Source: Boothiomyces macroporosus
Lineage: Eukaryota; Chytridiomycota; Chytridiomycetes; Rhizophydiales; Terramycetaceae
Assembly: GCA_027604185.1 (NCBI GenBank)
Contig: JADGKB010000153.1
Location: 1-26,135 of the forward strand
Direction: 5' to 3'
DNA length: 26,135 bases
Position numbers and translations under genes: made by a program. A model generated the notes under the pieces. The model did no database searches and was not told the DNA's origin. It saw only the letters and a program-made list of their open reading frames with translations. Each line of letters begins with the position of its first letter. The stretch's first letter is position 1. Shown one piece after another: positions 9,598-19,663 of this stretch.

Positions 9598-11652
9598 ATG
9601 ACTCAAGTAGTAGCCAAATACGATTATATAGCTGTGACAGCTCAGGAGATGAGCATCGCTGTTGGAAATGTTTATTCTTTATTAGATAGAGAAAATGTGG
9701 ATTGGTGGTTGGTAGAAGACACACAGGGAACCCAAGGATATGTGCCAGCAACGTATGTAGAGATAGTACAGGACCCTCCAAAAATACAACACTTTCATAA
9801 TCCTCAATTGGCAAGAGTCAAGATGGAAGAAGTAACTTTAACTCCTTCCAAAGAAAAGATTGTTGAACATGTTAGAAAGTTGCAAAATGCTTCCAGGGAG
9901 AACTTGCTTGACAAACAAAGCAGTCCCCAACAAGAACTATCGCAATCCAAACAGAAAATGGTGGAAACCGTAAAGAAATTGCAAAGCGCTTCCAAGGAAA
10001 ACTTGCTTACTGATTCGATAGAAGTTGATGATTCCATAGTGCCAGAAAGAAACGTGAAGATTGAATCCAGCAAGAATGTGTATAATGAGATTCAAAACAA
10101 CGATCAAGAGACTGCATCTGAAGAATCTGAAGAGTCTGAAGAATCAGATGAATCAGAAGAGTCAGATGAAGAATCAGAAGAAAGCCAAGAGGAATCTCAA
10201 GATAGCGAAATTGATCAAGCAAGTGACGTTTCTAGTGAATCAGAAAAGTCTAGCAAATCAAAACAATCCACAAAAGGTTTCTTTGATTAACATAGATCAG
10301 GTCCAATCGGTCATTCAGAACTTGCGGAAAAGGAAATCTCAAGTTCATAAAATACATCGAGGAATCAAGCTGGCAGAACCAGAAAAGATTGAAGGGTTCG
10401 AATCAGTGCCTTTTGGTTTCAAATCATCCATACTAGCCCAAAACTACAACAAAGGAGTTGGCTTAGCGATTTCATATCTCACACCACAGCTAAACTCTTG
10501 TGGGTTGGCGTTCAAAGATTTACATTTGGGAAGAAAGAATAATGTCAGAAAAAGGCAAGTTAAATGCAATATTTCGTTCTATGTAAAAGAAGGCAGGTTC
10601 ATTCCTGCATCGCAGCCGTTACCTGTTATTGGAAGACACGTCCGAATGGCACTGTTTGACAAGACAAATATTGTTAGCAATATACATTCAGTACCAGCAT
10701 CCCTGACACCAGAGCACGAGTACAACTGGCGATTCACTCCAAAGGTATTCCTACCTTTACATAGTCATTTTTAAACAACAGCAAGGAAAACAAGTGCTTT
10801 GTAAGGACTTTTGACAGCGACTTGAAGCTGTGCATCTTGTTTGAACTATGCTTGGTTGTTAAAAAGCCAACGGAAAGCAATCAGGATCAATTGGCTGAAA
10901 TATCGTGCGGCTGGTGTGTGCTTCCACTATTTACCTCTGATGGAAAAATCGTAGAGCCAAAAGCATATGAGCTGCCTATATACACTGGTTCTCCGTTCGA
11001 TAAAGAAATCATTGTGGCTTCGTCACCTTCAAAAGACACTGGCTTCTTTAGCAACCTGTTTGCTGGCTCCAGAACACCTACTTTAGTGATACGAGTTTCA
11101 AAAACAGATAAAAGATCCTTGAATTATCTAAAGTAACTTTATCTAACATTAGTGATTTGCCAGATGTACTAATTGGTGGATCAAACTCTCTTCATATCTT
11201 GTCAATTTATCGCAACGTGCTGGCCAACACACTCCTTGGAAAAATAACTCATCCACTGGGTTCCAAATATGAGCCGATCCTAGCAATAGTACCTCGGCTA
11301 TTGGAGGAAGTAGATTTACTCAATCATTTTATTGTGCTATGGCGGAAGAGATACCGCGCATTACCTGGACACGAAAAGGTAAATATCGCTAAAACAGAAA
11401 TCCTATTACAAATTGAAAAAACAGTTTACTGCAGCTATTTTGACAGTTTGGCCATTGTTTTTCATTGATATGCCGAGATATATTCCAGGAAACGCCGAAA
11501 ACATGATTGCAAGGAATGAGCTGTGGATGAAACTACAAGAGCAGGGAGTGATGGTATTCCTCTCAAAGCCCGGAAATGCGTACCGGCCTTTTAGCACGGA
11601 AGAGCTCGAGTATAGCTACTACAAAGTATCAAAATTAACTACCGTAGAATAA
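9598..11652 (+). CDS. NPHP1: nephrocystin-1, ciliary transition-zone protein
   Basis: Five exons: 9598-10276, 10296-10744, 10765-11132, 11153-11378 and 11398-11652. Introns are 19, 20, 20 and 19 bases, giving 658 residues (human about 733). NPHP1 belongs to the transition-zone module at the base of cilia. An SH3 domain lies at the very N-terminus (about 3-58, with VVAKYDYIA and GYVPATYVEIV), so the coiled coil that precedes SH3 in animals is missing. Next come two copies of a basic motif ending KLQNASRENLL and KLQSASKENLL, then a Glu/Ser-rich tract (about 171-215) like the acidic region of animal NPHP1. The rest (about 235-658) matches the nephrocystin homology region: GFESVPFGFKSSIL, NISFYVKEGRFIPAS, FFIDMP and LWMKLQEQG. 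The first intron begins GTTTCT rather than GTA. Confidence 0.9.
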
Positions 11653-11792
11653 AGAATTTAATTATAATATATTTGTCAATTTTTAGAATGTGGGCATCGG
11701 TGTACTCTTTTTATCAAGTTATTTTGTCGTCCATTGTTGTTGCTTTCCATTGTTCAGTCGCACCTGGCTCCACTGCACTTTTACTAAATATA

Positions 11793-14487
11793 ATGAGTTT
11801 GTTACATTCAGCAGCGTAAGTATAGATTTAAAACTAGTCCATTTGTAGTGAAGATACAGCTGCCAACAAATGACACCACAATGATACAAGTAGAGGAGTT
11901 GACAAGCATAGCAGAGATTGTTAAAATGGTGGAGGAAAAGAAATCTACGAAATACGAATCAATAAAAGTCTATATCAATACTGCAGACGGGAAAAAGATT
12001 GAGCCGTTGCTGGAAGAGACGCTGTCAAACTACAAACAAATAGAAAAGATTGTGTTTTGTAAGTGGTTATTGACTTAGCGCAATTCAATACTGCGAAACC
12101 AGCGTCAAATTCAGAGGCGCCGATATCTAGCAGAAGAGGAATGGAGAAACTAGGGCTGACAATTGATAAAAGTTTAATGGGTGAAAGAGGAATGGATTCT
12201 CCGTCTCTAAGAAAGATTAAAATAGGAGTAAAGAGCGCAATGACAATGCTGAAAAAAGTCAGTCAGATTGATGATGGAACGTCCAGTTTGGGCAGCAACA
12301 ACAGCCTCGGTGGATATTCACCTGACGCTGGAACCAAAAGTTCACCAGCAGTCAGTATCACAGAACCACACAAAAGCGTACTACTAATGGGTTCAGCAGA
12401 AAAAGCCCAACAGTTACAAATGCGAAGACCTCGCTCGGCATCGAATCTAATTAATTCCCCAAGTGGAGATAACCTAAACTCTCCTTCCCCAAGAACTACA
12501 AAAGTATCAGATCAAGAGCTGTCAAGCTCTTATAATTCTCGTAAATCCCACTTGCCGCCTCAAAGTTTACGAATTAGCACACTGAGCAAAAGCGTAATTG
12601 ATATGGGCGACACCTGCCAAACACCGACTTCAATAAATGAAGAAACAACATCGATGTTTGGAGGAGAGTCCATTGAAGGCACACAAGAGTAATTATAGAT
12701 TGATATAGCAATCTGAATGCGATTACAGAAGAGGATCACAAAAAGTATAGTGAAAAGTACAATGCAGATACGGGTAAAATATGGAAAATACAGTGCAAAG
12801 TTCCAACTGGCACAGCACTACCAGACTTGCCATCAACAATTGCAAGTTCGCCAATCTCACCTGGCCAGACGCATGCAGTGTTTAAGCTGCATATACCGGA
12901 CGACCAGCCATTGGTGATTAAAATGCCGGCTGAGATGCGTATGGAACAGTTTTGCGAAAAAACTTGTCAAAGAAAGAACCTTGATCCTGAACAGTACTCT
13001 TTCGAATACGACGACCCTCCACGACCAGTCGAAATGGATCGACCACTAGAACACTACGCAATACCATTAAAAACACCAAATTTATTCTTGGTAAAGAAAG
13101 CCAAAGTGTATTCGTCAATTACAGTCATGGAAGACGACGAAGAAAGCCTAGTGCTAAATTCAATCAACGGAAAGTAATTGCTATTAATGTAGAACTGTAA
13201 TCATGCTCTGTAAGAAAGCGAAATTGTTGAACCTATTAACAGACATAAATTTTGAAGGTATTTTCCGTTGACAATAGACGAAGCATTTACCAGCACTCTG
13301 TTTTTAACGTATCGCTCTTTTTGCACGCCAGAAGAATTTTTAGGGAATTTAATTAATACTTTTAATTGCAGAATAACAGAGAATTCAACTGCTGAAGAAA
13401 AGGAAAGCTTTGCGAGGGATAGAGTTCCTACGCAGCTAAAGTAATCGAGCATTTACACGTAGAGTGCTAAGGATAATGCACCACTGGATTGAGCACCATT
13501 GGCAAGATTTTGGTTTCTCTAGTGAAATGAGAAAGACGCTAGAAATATTTTTATTAAATTTGGTGAATCAGCCAGAAGGTGAATTTACTGAAGTTTGTAG
13601 AGGACTGATGTATGTAGCAGATATACAAGTACTTGCTGAATAACGATAGCGACGTTGGTTTGAAGACTTGCTAAGTACATACTCTAGAGATGAAAGAAGA
13701 GGCAGAGGGCTAAACAGTATCTTTGAAGAGCTGGAAGCCGAAGAGCTGGGCCAGCAACTATGCCTTTATAATTCCGAGATATTTAGAAACATTCACCCAA
13801 TTGAATTTTTGAATGAAATCTGGAAAGGTGCAGATAGCGAGTCATCCCCATCGTTCAAATTCTTTGTAGAGCGGTTTGACAAGGAGTCCTATTGGGTAGC
13901 TACGGAGCTATTACTATGTAAAGACTTCAAAAAACGAGTAAATGCCCTGCGTAAATTCATCACACTTGCAAAAGTACATTTATATAACCTAGGTTTCCTT
14001 GGATTTAAACAATTTCTTTAGCACATTTTCATTAATCTCTGGGCTTAACCTGATACCCGTGCAGAGATTAAAAAAGACTTGGGAGGTAAATGATTTTGAT
14101 ATAGGCTTTGCCAGAGAAATCCAAGTTGATGTGGACAGAAGTAGAGAAAATATCGGATCCATCAAAGAATATGAAGAATTACAGGGATAGACTAGCAATA
14201 GTGCAACCACCAATGGTCCCATTCTTGCGTAATTGCAGCTAATATTAGCGAGCTACCTCAAAGACCTGACATTTATAAATGACGGCAATCAAAAGACGAT
14301 TAGAAACATGATAAATGTAGATAAACTAAGAATGATGGCAAACAGGGTGCTGGAGATCACTAATCTTGGCAGTGTTGCTTATCTGTTTGAAAAGAAACCG
14401 GCTGTATTGAACTACCTTGGAAAACCAAAGATTGAAAAGGACATGAACAAGTTGAAGGAGTGGGCTGCAGATTGTGAAAAGAATTAG
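11793..14487 (+). CDS. Ras-family guanine nucleotide exchange factor (REM plus CDC25 domains) with ubiquitin-like domains
   Basis: Eleven exons: 11793-11815, 11838-12058, 12079-12688, 12709-13173, 13193-13257, 13278-13440, 13463-13628, 13650-13973, 13993-14085, 14105-14228 and 14249-14487. Introns are 22, 20, 20, 19, 20, 22, 21, 19, 19 and 20 bases. The sum is 2493 bases, 830 residues. Order: a ubiquitin/RA-like segment (about 10-80), a Ser-rich disordered linker, a second RBD-like segment (FKLHIPDDQPLVIKMPAEM to LFLVKK), the REM domain (FTSTLFLTYRSFCTPEEFLG), then the CDC25 domain (LYNSEIFRNIHPIEFLNEIW, FDKESYWVATELL, LNNFFSTFSLISGLN, RLKKTWEALP, QPPMVPFLPSYLKDLTFIND). It should activate a Ras/Rap-type GTPase. 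An in-frame ATG at 11688 would add 35 hydrophobic residues; the start at 11793 is preferred but unproven. Confidence 0.9.
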
Positions 14488-14602
14488 TTAATAAATCATT
14501 GAATATAACTCTATTTTCTTCTGAATATCGACTTGCAAGTCTAAATCATCTATTGATAATAGCCCTACCTTGGTCTAGTGATTTTAACAGATAAAAAATA
14601 TA

Positions 14603-15644
14603 TTACTTTTTCTTCATTCTCAATGTAGATTTCAGTTTTTTGAATCGGTCTACTTTCTTTTCTCCTCCTCCCTTTTCTAATAGATTGGTAACTGGCGCAA
14701 CTGTAAAGTCAGCAGCTATTTTGACAGGCAAGCTAGCCCTGTTCTCGTGAGCATTAGGGTCAACCTCTCTTCTATATGAAGCATGAGAAGTTGATTGTCG
14801 TGGCTGGTACCTAACTTCAGCTATCTTTCTGTGTCTATGGTTATTAGACTTTCCTAATATGGGTCGCTGAATAAGTATTATTTACCATCCACGTTCTTAG
14901 TAACTCCTCTGCCAGTTTCTTTACTTGCGGTGCAACGCGATCGCACTTCGTGTAAAACATTACTACTCTTCCTACTTTGGATGATCGGAGATGATGCGTA
15001 TCAATAGGCATCTTGATTAACAACAAATACTTTTTTCAATAAATTCATCATATTTAACTGGATATCAAGTGAAGGTAGTGATCCATCGGTCAGTGGTTCC
15101 AGCCAGAATTTTATACATTCCAATACATTCTGATCTAATAGGGCTTGAAACCAATGCACTCTTATTTTAATCATTGATTACTTGCTCAGCTGTACCATTG
15201 TAGATTGTAGTAACTTTAGTTTTGCAATTGCTGGCTGCCCATTCTTGTTTAATTCTTGGTCATTGTAAGCCGCGTCTCTCATTGAAGTTAACAGCGCTTC
15301 AATAACTTCATCCGCCTGTACTTCAGTCTGCAAATCAGAGAGCTTTTTAGGCCTCTGTTTCATCCTGTTTAAAATATTGTCGATGTCTTTTTGCGCTTCA
15401 TTCACAGGCTCCTTCTTGTCGTCAATTCCTACCAATGAGAATTAGAAACCTGGAATTAATCCTACAAACCTTCTTCCTTCTTTCTTTTCTTTTTTGGTTT
15501 GTCCTTTTGGTCCTTTTTGGTAAAGGAAGGCAGCTCCTGTTCCTCATCTGAATCGAACGTAACGTCCTTTACTTCCAAGTCATTCAAGTCGTCTTCGTCG
15601 TCTGACTTGCCAAAAATGTCGTCGATTTCCTGTCGGTTTTCCAT
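14603..15644 (-). CDS. IWS1: transcription elongation factor IWS1/Spn1
   Basis: Five exons (reading on minus): 15644-15470, 15428-15182, 15160-15031, 15011-14886 and 14866-14603, giving 313 residues. IWS1 binds Spt6 and travels with RNA polymerase II. The acidic N-terminus reads MENRQEIDDIFGKSDDEDD, followed by a lysine-rich patch. The TFIIS N-terminal/LW-type helical domain follows: IDNILNRMKQRPKKLSDL, EFWL-like KFWLEPLTDGSLPSLDIQ, SSKVGRVVMFYTKCDRVAP, ELLRTWMRPILGKSNNHR. A basic tail ends FKKLKSTLRMKKK. Introns are 41, 21, 19 and 19 bases; the first is the only validated intron longer than 22. The frame is open upstream of the chosen ATG as far as a GTG, but no ATG or homology supports that extension. 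It converges on the Ras GEF with 115 bases between stops. Confidence 0.93.
15429..15469 (-). other. 41-base intron made of two adjoining intron-like units
   Basis: On the minus strand the intron reads as a 20-base GT...AG unit (15469-15450, GTTTGTAGGATTAATTCCAG) directly followed by a 21-base GT...AG unit (15449-15429, GTTTCTAATT to GGTAG). Keeping either unit puts a stop codon in frame, so both must be removed to continue IWS1. It may be spliced once as 41 bases or as two abutting short introns. Confidence 0.7.
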
Positions 15645-15849
15645 TTCGATTGAAAATTTTTGATCAAGAATATTTCCTGTTCCTAGGGGTTCAGAGCAAA
15701 CAAATAGCTTGGAAACAGAAGTGATTCTACCTACTACGTGTTTATTAGTCCCATTCCAGTTGGCAGTAAAAAGATTGAGGAAAATCACTGTCTATCACTC
15801 TCTATGATTAGTAGAACGATTTTGAGTTAATGCAAGTGTCGAAAGATTT

Positions 15850-15969
15850 TAAGTAAGATTTAAAGAAAGCTTTAAAGAAAGCTTTAAAGAAAGATTTAAA
15901 GAAAGATTTAAAGAAAGCTTTAAAGTAAGCTTTAAAGAAAGATTTAAAGAAAGATTTAAAGTAAGCTTT
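15850..15969. repeat. 12-base tandem repeat, ten copies
   Basis: Ten tandem copies of AAAGAAAGMTTT (M = A or C), with occasional AAAGTAAG variants and a slightly different first copy. Two variant units alternate irregularly. The array lies between the IWS1 start and the first P450 stop. Confidence 0.95.
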
Positions 15970-16061
15970 GGGGATTCTATCCTTGTTTTATCCAGAATGA
16001 ATAAGAAAGAGCTACTATGCAAGCACAATGGAAAATAAATGCTAGAGACAATCCCCAAAGC
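15965..16061. repeat. 12-base perfect inverted repeat around a 73-base spacer
   Basis: GCTTTGGGGATT at 15965-15976 is the exact reverse complement of AATCCCCAAAGC at 16050-16061. The left arm begins inside the last copy of the 12-base tandem repeat. It could form a cruciform or be a remnant of a small insertion; no coding capacity is present inside. Confidence 0.75.
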
Positions 16062-16105
16062 CGATTAGTTTGATTTAGTTAATAGCCGAAATTAAACCTT
16101 GTTTA

Positions 16106-17593
16106 TTACGCCAATTCTCTAGGAAGAATACCTACTTTTGCACCCTTGATTGTAGATACAATCATGGACTTGTAGTGAATCTTTTGCTCTACATTTTGAA
16201 CAGAAAACCGTTTTAGTATTTGCACAATCGCGTATTTGGCTTCGATTACAGCCATCTTTTGACCAATACAATTACGAGGGCCATCTAAATGAGAAAAAAG
16301 TACTGCCGAATGGTTGGTATGCATTTGGGTTGGAGTCATCTGCTAGCCACCGTTCAGGGTTAAATGATTCTGGGTTCTTGTAGTACTTTTCACTCTTGAA
16401 CACAAATGTATTTGAGCAATATACCGTCTAGATTAGTTGTGTTTACTTGTCCTTTTCGGACGGGATAGCCTAGAACAAAAGTGTCTTTGACAACAAGTCT
16501 GTCAATTGCAGGTACAAGAGGATGCATACGCATTGTTTCTTTAAATACACTGTCCAGATACTTGAATTCGTTGATGTATCTTAGAGCATCTGATTCATCT
16601 TTTAGCTCAAAGTCTTTGATTTCATTGTACAATTTTTGCTGAATATCAGGATGCAATCCAAGTTCGTAAAGCATAAAAGTTAGAGTATTAGCAGTAGTAT
16701 CTTGGCCAGCGATAAAGAATCCAATCATTTCAGTCAAGATTTGGTCTTGGGAAAGCTTTTGCGAATCCAAAGCAGATGACAATCGATCCACTACATTCAT
16801 CTTCCAGCCTAAATTAAAAGCAAATACCTTCACGGTTTGGGTCATTGTTTTCAACCATCTTCATCATGGACTCTTCCAGTTTATTTCGCATTTCGACTAC
16901 TTTTGGAGAATATCGTGCGATTCCAAAGGTTCTCCAGAGTACCATTGGCACTACCATTCGCAAGGTAAATATAGGAACGATGGATTTCTCCACACTGCCC
17001 CACATGGAGGTTTTTTCTTGCTCGGTTTTTCCAACCAAATTCACATTACCACCAAAAAGCACTGAAATTAATACTTGAACAACAACGGAATTCATTGCAT
17101 CAAAGGCGTCGATTTCTAGTGGTTTATCAGAAACCTTGGAGTACCAGAAATCTGCTAATTGATCTACAATTTCCATTGTAGCAACAGCAGTGTGTTTCAA
17201 GTGAGTCGGTCCAAACGCAGGCTGGACTAGCGCTCGATGCATTCGATGATCATTGCCAGTATCTAATCCCAACAACGATCCATCCAAATATCCTGTCGCT
17301 ATATCCTTTAAAGCTTCTTTTCCAAAATCGTCGGTAGTGGTGAAGATACGCTTGATTTCATCGGCATCTCCAATCGCAACATCACTCCCAAAGATTCCAT
17401 ATCGGAATATTGGACCAAGCTTTGAATGATACTTTTCATAGAATTCCTTGCGACGTTTGGTCAAAGTCAAGTAGATTGCTTCAAGATTACCAAACACGCC
17501 AACGCTAGGGATTGCATCTTGTTTCCGGAATAGCTGATATGCTGCGATTGCTATTCCGATACCAGCGAGAATTTCCAATTTGTGAGTTTCCAT
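16106..17593 (-). CDS. cytochrome P450, tandem copy 1
   Basis: Four exons (minus): 17593-16828, 16808-16447, 16427-16304 and 16284-16106, with three 19-base introns, giving 476 residues. P450s are haem monooxygenases, usually anchored in the endoplasmic reticulum; the substrate is unknown. An N-terminal hydrophobic anchor (LEILAGIGIAIAAYQLF) is followed by the I-helix oxygen-binding motif FIAGQDTTANT (about 288-298), the K-helix FKETMRMHP (ExxR), the FNPERW segment, and the haem loop PFGDGPRNCIGQKMA with its cysteine at about 423. The last intron interrupts the haem loop between G and D of FGDGPRNCIG. All key residues are intact. A near-identical patch shared with copy 2 indicates gene conversion. 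Confidence 0.94.
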
Positions 17594-17714
17594 TGAAAAG
17601 AAAAGGATTGACGGCCCTCTTTTGCGGGACAGTGCACCGCTTGGGGAATCTTTGACAGACGCAACCAAAATAATCAACAGACATCACTGCCACAATGTAG
17701 AAACCATTCGCTCA

Positions 17715-17988
17715 TTAGAAAACTTTAATATTTTCGTATAAATGTTTAATCCATAATTGTTGGAAATTTTCATATTTTTCGTTCAATAGTGGTTCAGAGT
17801 TTTGTTTTTTTCCGGGCCTTGATTTACTCATTTTGGCACCATCACCTACAGAAAACGGTCTAGTTACACAGCCAGTACTGTTATTTGGGTTGGCTCAATG
17901 GAGAATATGGAACGGTTAACTGTTTTTGAATGAATCCCAGTTGCTCTGGAGAGAAATTTAGAATCTCTAGGCAGTCCAATTTCCACAT
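17715..17988 (-). CDS. predicted small protein in the gap between the two P450 genes
   Basis: Two proposed exons (minus), 17988-17921 and 17877-17715, joined across a 43-base GT-AG intron that ends with a TAAC-containing 3' segment, give 76 residues. Exon 1 reads MWKLDCLEILNFSPEQLGF. Exon 2 contains VTRPFSVGDGAKMSKSRPG, then a polar stretch and YENFQQLWIKHLYENIKVF. Both exons have protein-like composition. The start is 27 bases from the upstream P450 stop, as expected in this compact region. The intron is longer than the 19-22 bases typical here, which lowers confidence. An alternative 19-base intron at 17857-17875 leaves an in-frame TAA. No family recognised. Confidence 0.4.
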
Positions 17989-18015
17989 TGCACCGTATAA
18001 AATCACACTATTTTA

Positions 18016-19501
18016 TTAACTTCTTGGAGTTACTCCAACTTGCACCCCTTTGATTGAGGAAACAATCACCGATTTGTATTCGACCTGCTGTTCAACATTT
18101 GTAAAAACAAAATGCTTCAAAAGCTGCACAATCGCGTACTTTACTTCAATTACTGCCATCTTTTGCCCAATGCAGTTACGAGGTCCGTCTAATGTTAAAA
18201 CAACGTACCGCCAAATGGCTGAAATGCATTTGGGTTTATCTGATCATCCTTCCAACGGTCAGGGTTAAATGATTCTGGATTCTTGTAGTACTTTTCATCC
18301 TTAAATACCACTACGTTTGTACAGAGTACAGTCTATGTTAGTCTGATTTACTGATCCCTTTTTGACAGGGTACCCTAAAATAGAGCAATCTTTTACCACT
18401 AGTCTACCTATAGTAGGCACAACAGGATGAAAACGCATTGTCTCTTTGAAGAAACAATCCAGATACTTGAACTTGTTGATGTATCTTAGAGCATCTGATT
18501 CATCTTTTAGCTCAAAGTCTTTGATTTCATTGTACAATTTTTGCTGAACATCAGGATGCAATCCAAGTTCGTAAAGCATAAAAGTTAGAGTATTAGCAGT
18601 AGTATCTTGGCCAGCAAAAAAGAATCCAATCATCTCTGCCAATATTTGCTCTCTTGAGAGTTTTTGTGAATCCAAGGCTGAAGATAACCTATCAACCACA
18701 TTCATCTTCCAGCCTAAATTAAAAGCAAATACCTTCACGGTTTGGGTCATTGTTTTCAACCATTCTTGTCATTGAATCTTCCAGCCTCTTTTTCATGTCA
18801 ACCACTCGTTTAGAATACCTTGATATACCCAGCACTCCCCACAATATCTTTGGAGTGACAATTCGAAAAGTCATGACAGACCCAACTGATTTTTCTATAT
18901 TTCCCCACATGGAATTCTTTTCATCTGCAGTTTTTCCAAGCACTTTAACATTTCCACCAAACAATACTGAAATCATTACCTCAATAGCGATTGAATTCAT
19001 GGTATTGAAAACATCAATTTCAAAAGGTTTATCTGAGAGTTTGCTCTGCCAAATTTGTGCCAATTCGTCCACAGTGTCCATGGTAGCAACTGCAGTGTGT
19101 TTCAAGTGAGTAGGGCCAAATGCAGGTTGAACAAGCGCTCGATGCATTTTGTGCTCGTCTCCAGTTTCCAATGCCAATAGCGAACCATCCAGGTAGCCAG
19201 TTCCGATATCTTTTAATGCCTCTTTTCCAAATTCATCAGTGTTGGTCAATATGCGCTTGTTTTCATCAGGATCGCTGACTGATATATGAGTTTTGAACAT
19301 CCCGAATGCGAATATTGGACCAAGCTTGGAATGGTACTTTTCATGGAATTCCTTTCTCCTTCTGGCGAGAATCAAGTAAATGGAATCAAGGTTGCCAAAG
19401 AACCCGACTGTGGGAATGTTGTCACTGGATCTAAGCAATTGATAGGCCGCGAATGCTACTGCGACACCTGCGAGGATTTCAAATCGGTGGCTATCCAACA
19501 T
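18016..19501 (-). CDS. cytochrome P450, tandem copy 2
   Basis: Four exons (minus): 19501-18733, 18713-18352, 18332-18209 and 18188-18016, with introns of 19, 19 and 20 bases at the same positions as copy 1, giving 475 residues. Motifs: N-terminal anchor EILAGVAVAFAAYQLL, I-helix FFAGQDTTANT, K-helix FKETMRFHP, and haem loop PFGDGPRNCIGQ. Start MLDSHRFEIL is aligned with METHKLEIL of copy 1; an ATG at 19522 would add seven residues. The two proteins are clearly paralogous, most different in the N-terminal third and identical over parts of the I-helix and following region. A triple 36-base repeat lies upstream. Confidence 0.93.
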
Positions 19502-19555
19502 TTGAAAAGCAAACTTTTGCATTCCAGGTTCGGCCTAAGTGGCCGACTCTGCACA

Positions 19556-19663
19556 GACTATTAAACCCAAGGACTATTTATTTGCTACACGGACTATTAA
19601 ACCCAAGGACTATTTATTTGCTACACAGACTATTAAACCCAATGACTATTTATTTGCTACAGC
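19556..19663. repeat. 36-base tandem repeat, three copies, carrying AATAAA on the minus strand
   Basis: Three copies start at 19556, 19592 and 19628, each beginning GACTATTAAACCCAA and ending near TTTGCTACA. The last few bases overlap the stop codon of the adjacent membrane protein gene. On the minus strand each unit contains CAAATAAATAG, so the array places three AATAAA polyadenylation-type signals just after that gene's stop. Confidence 0.9.

Noticed and set aside
10385..10420. GGGTTCGAATC resembling a tRNA T-arm
   Set aside because: It lies inside the conserved NPHP1 coding sequence (EGFESVPFG) and no cloverleaf can be drawn around it.
12760..12795. Possible 20-base intron GTAAAATATG...ATACAG in the Ras GEF
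   Set aside because: Removing it would break the frame, which is open and protein-like when it is kept.
15645..15788. N-terminal extension of IWS1 beginning at a GTG
   Set aside because: No ATG, and the acidic MENRQEIDDIFGKSD start matches the expected IWS1 N-terminus.
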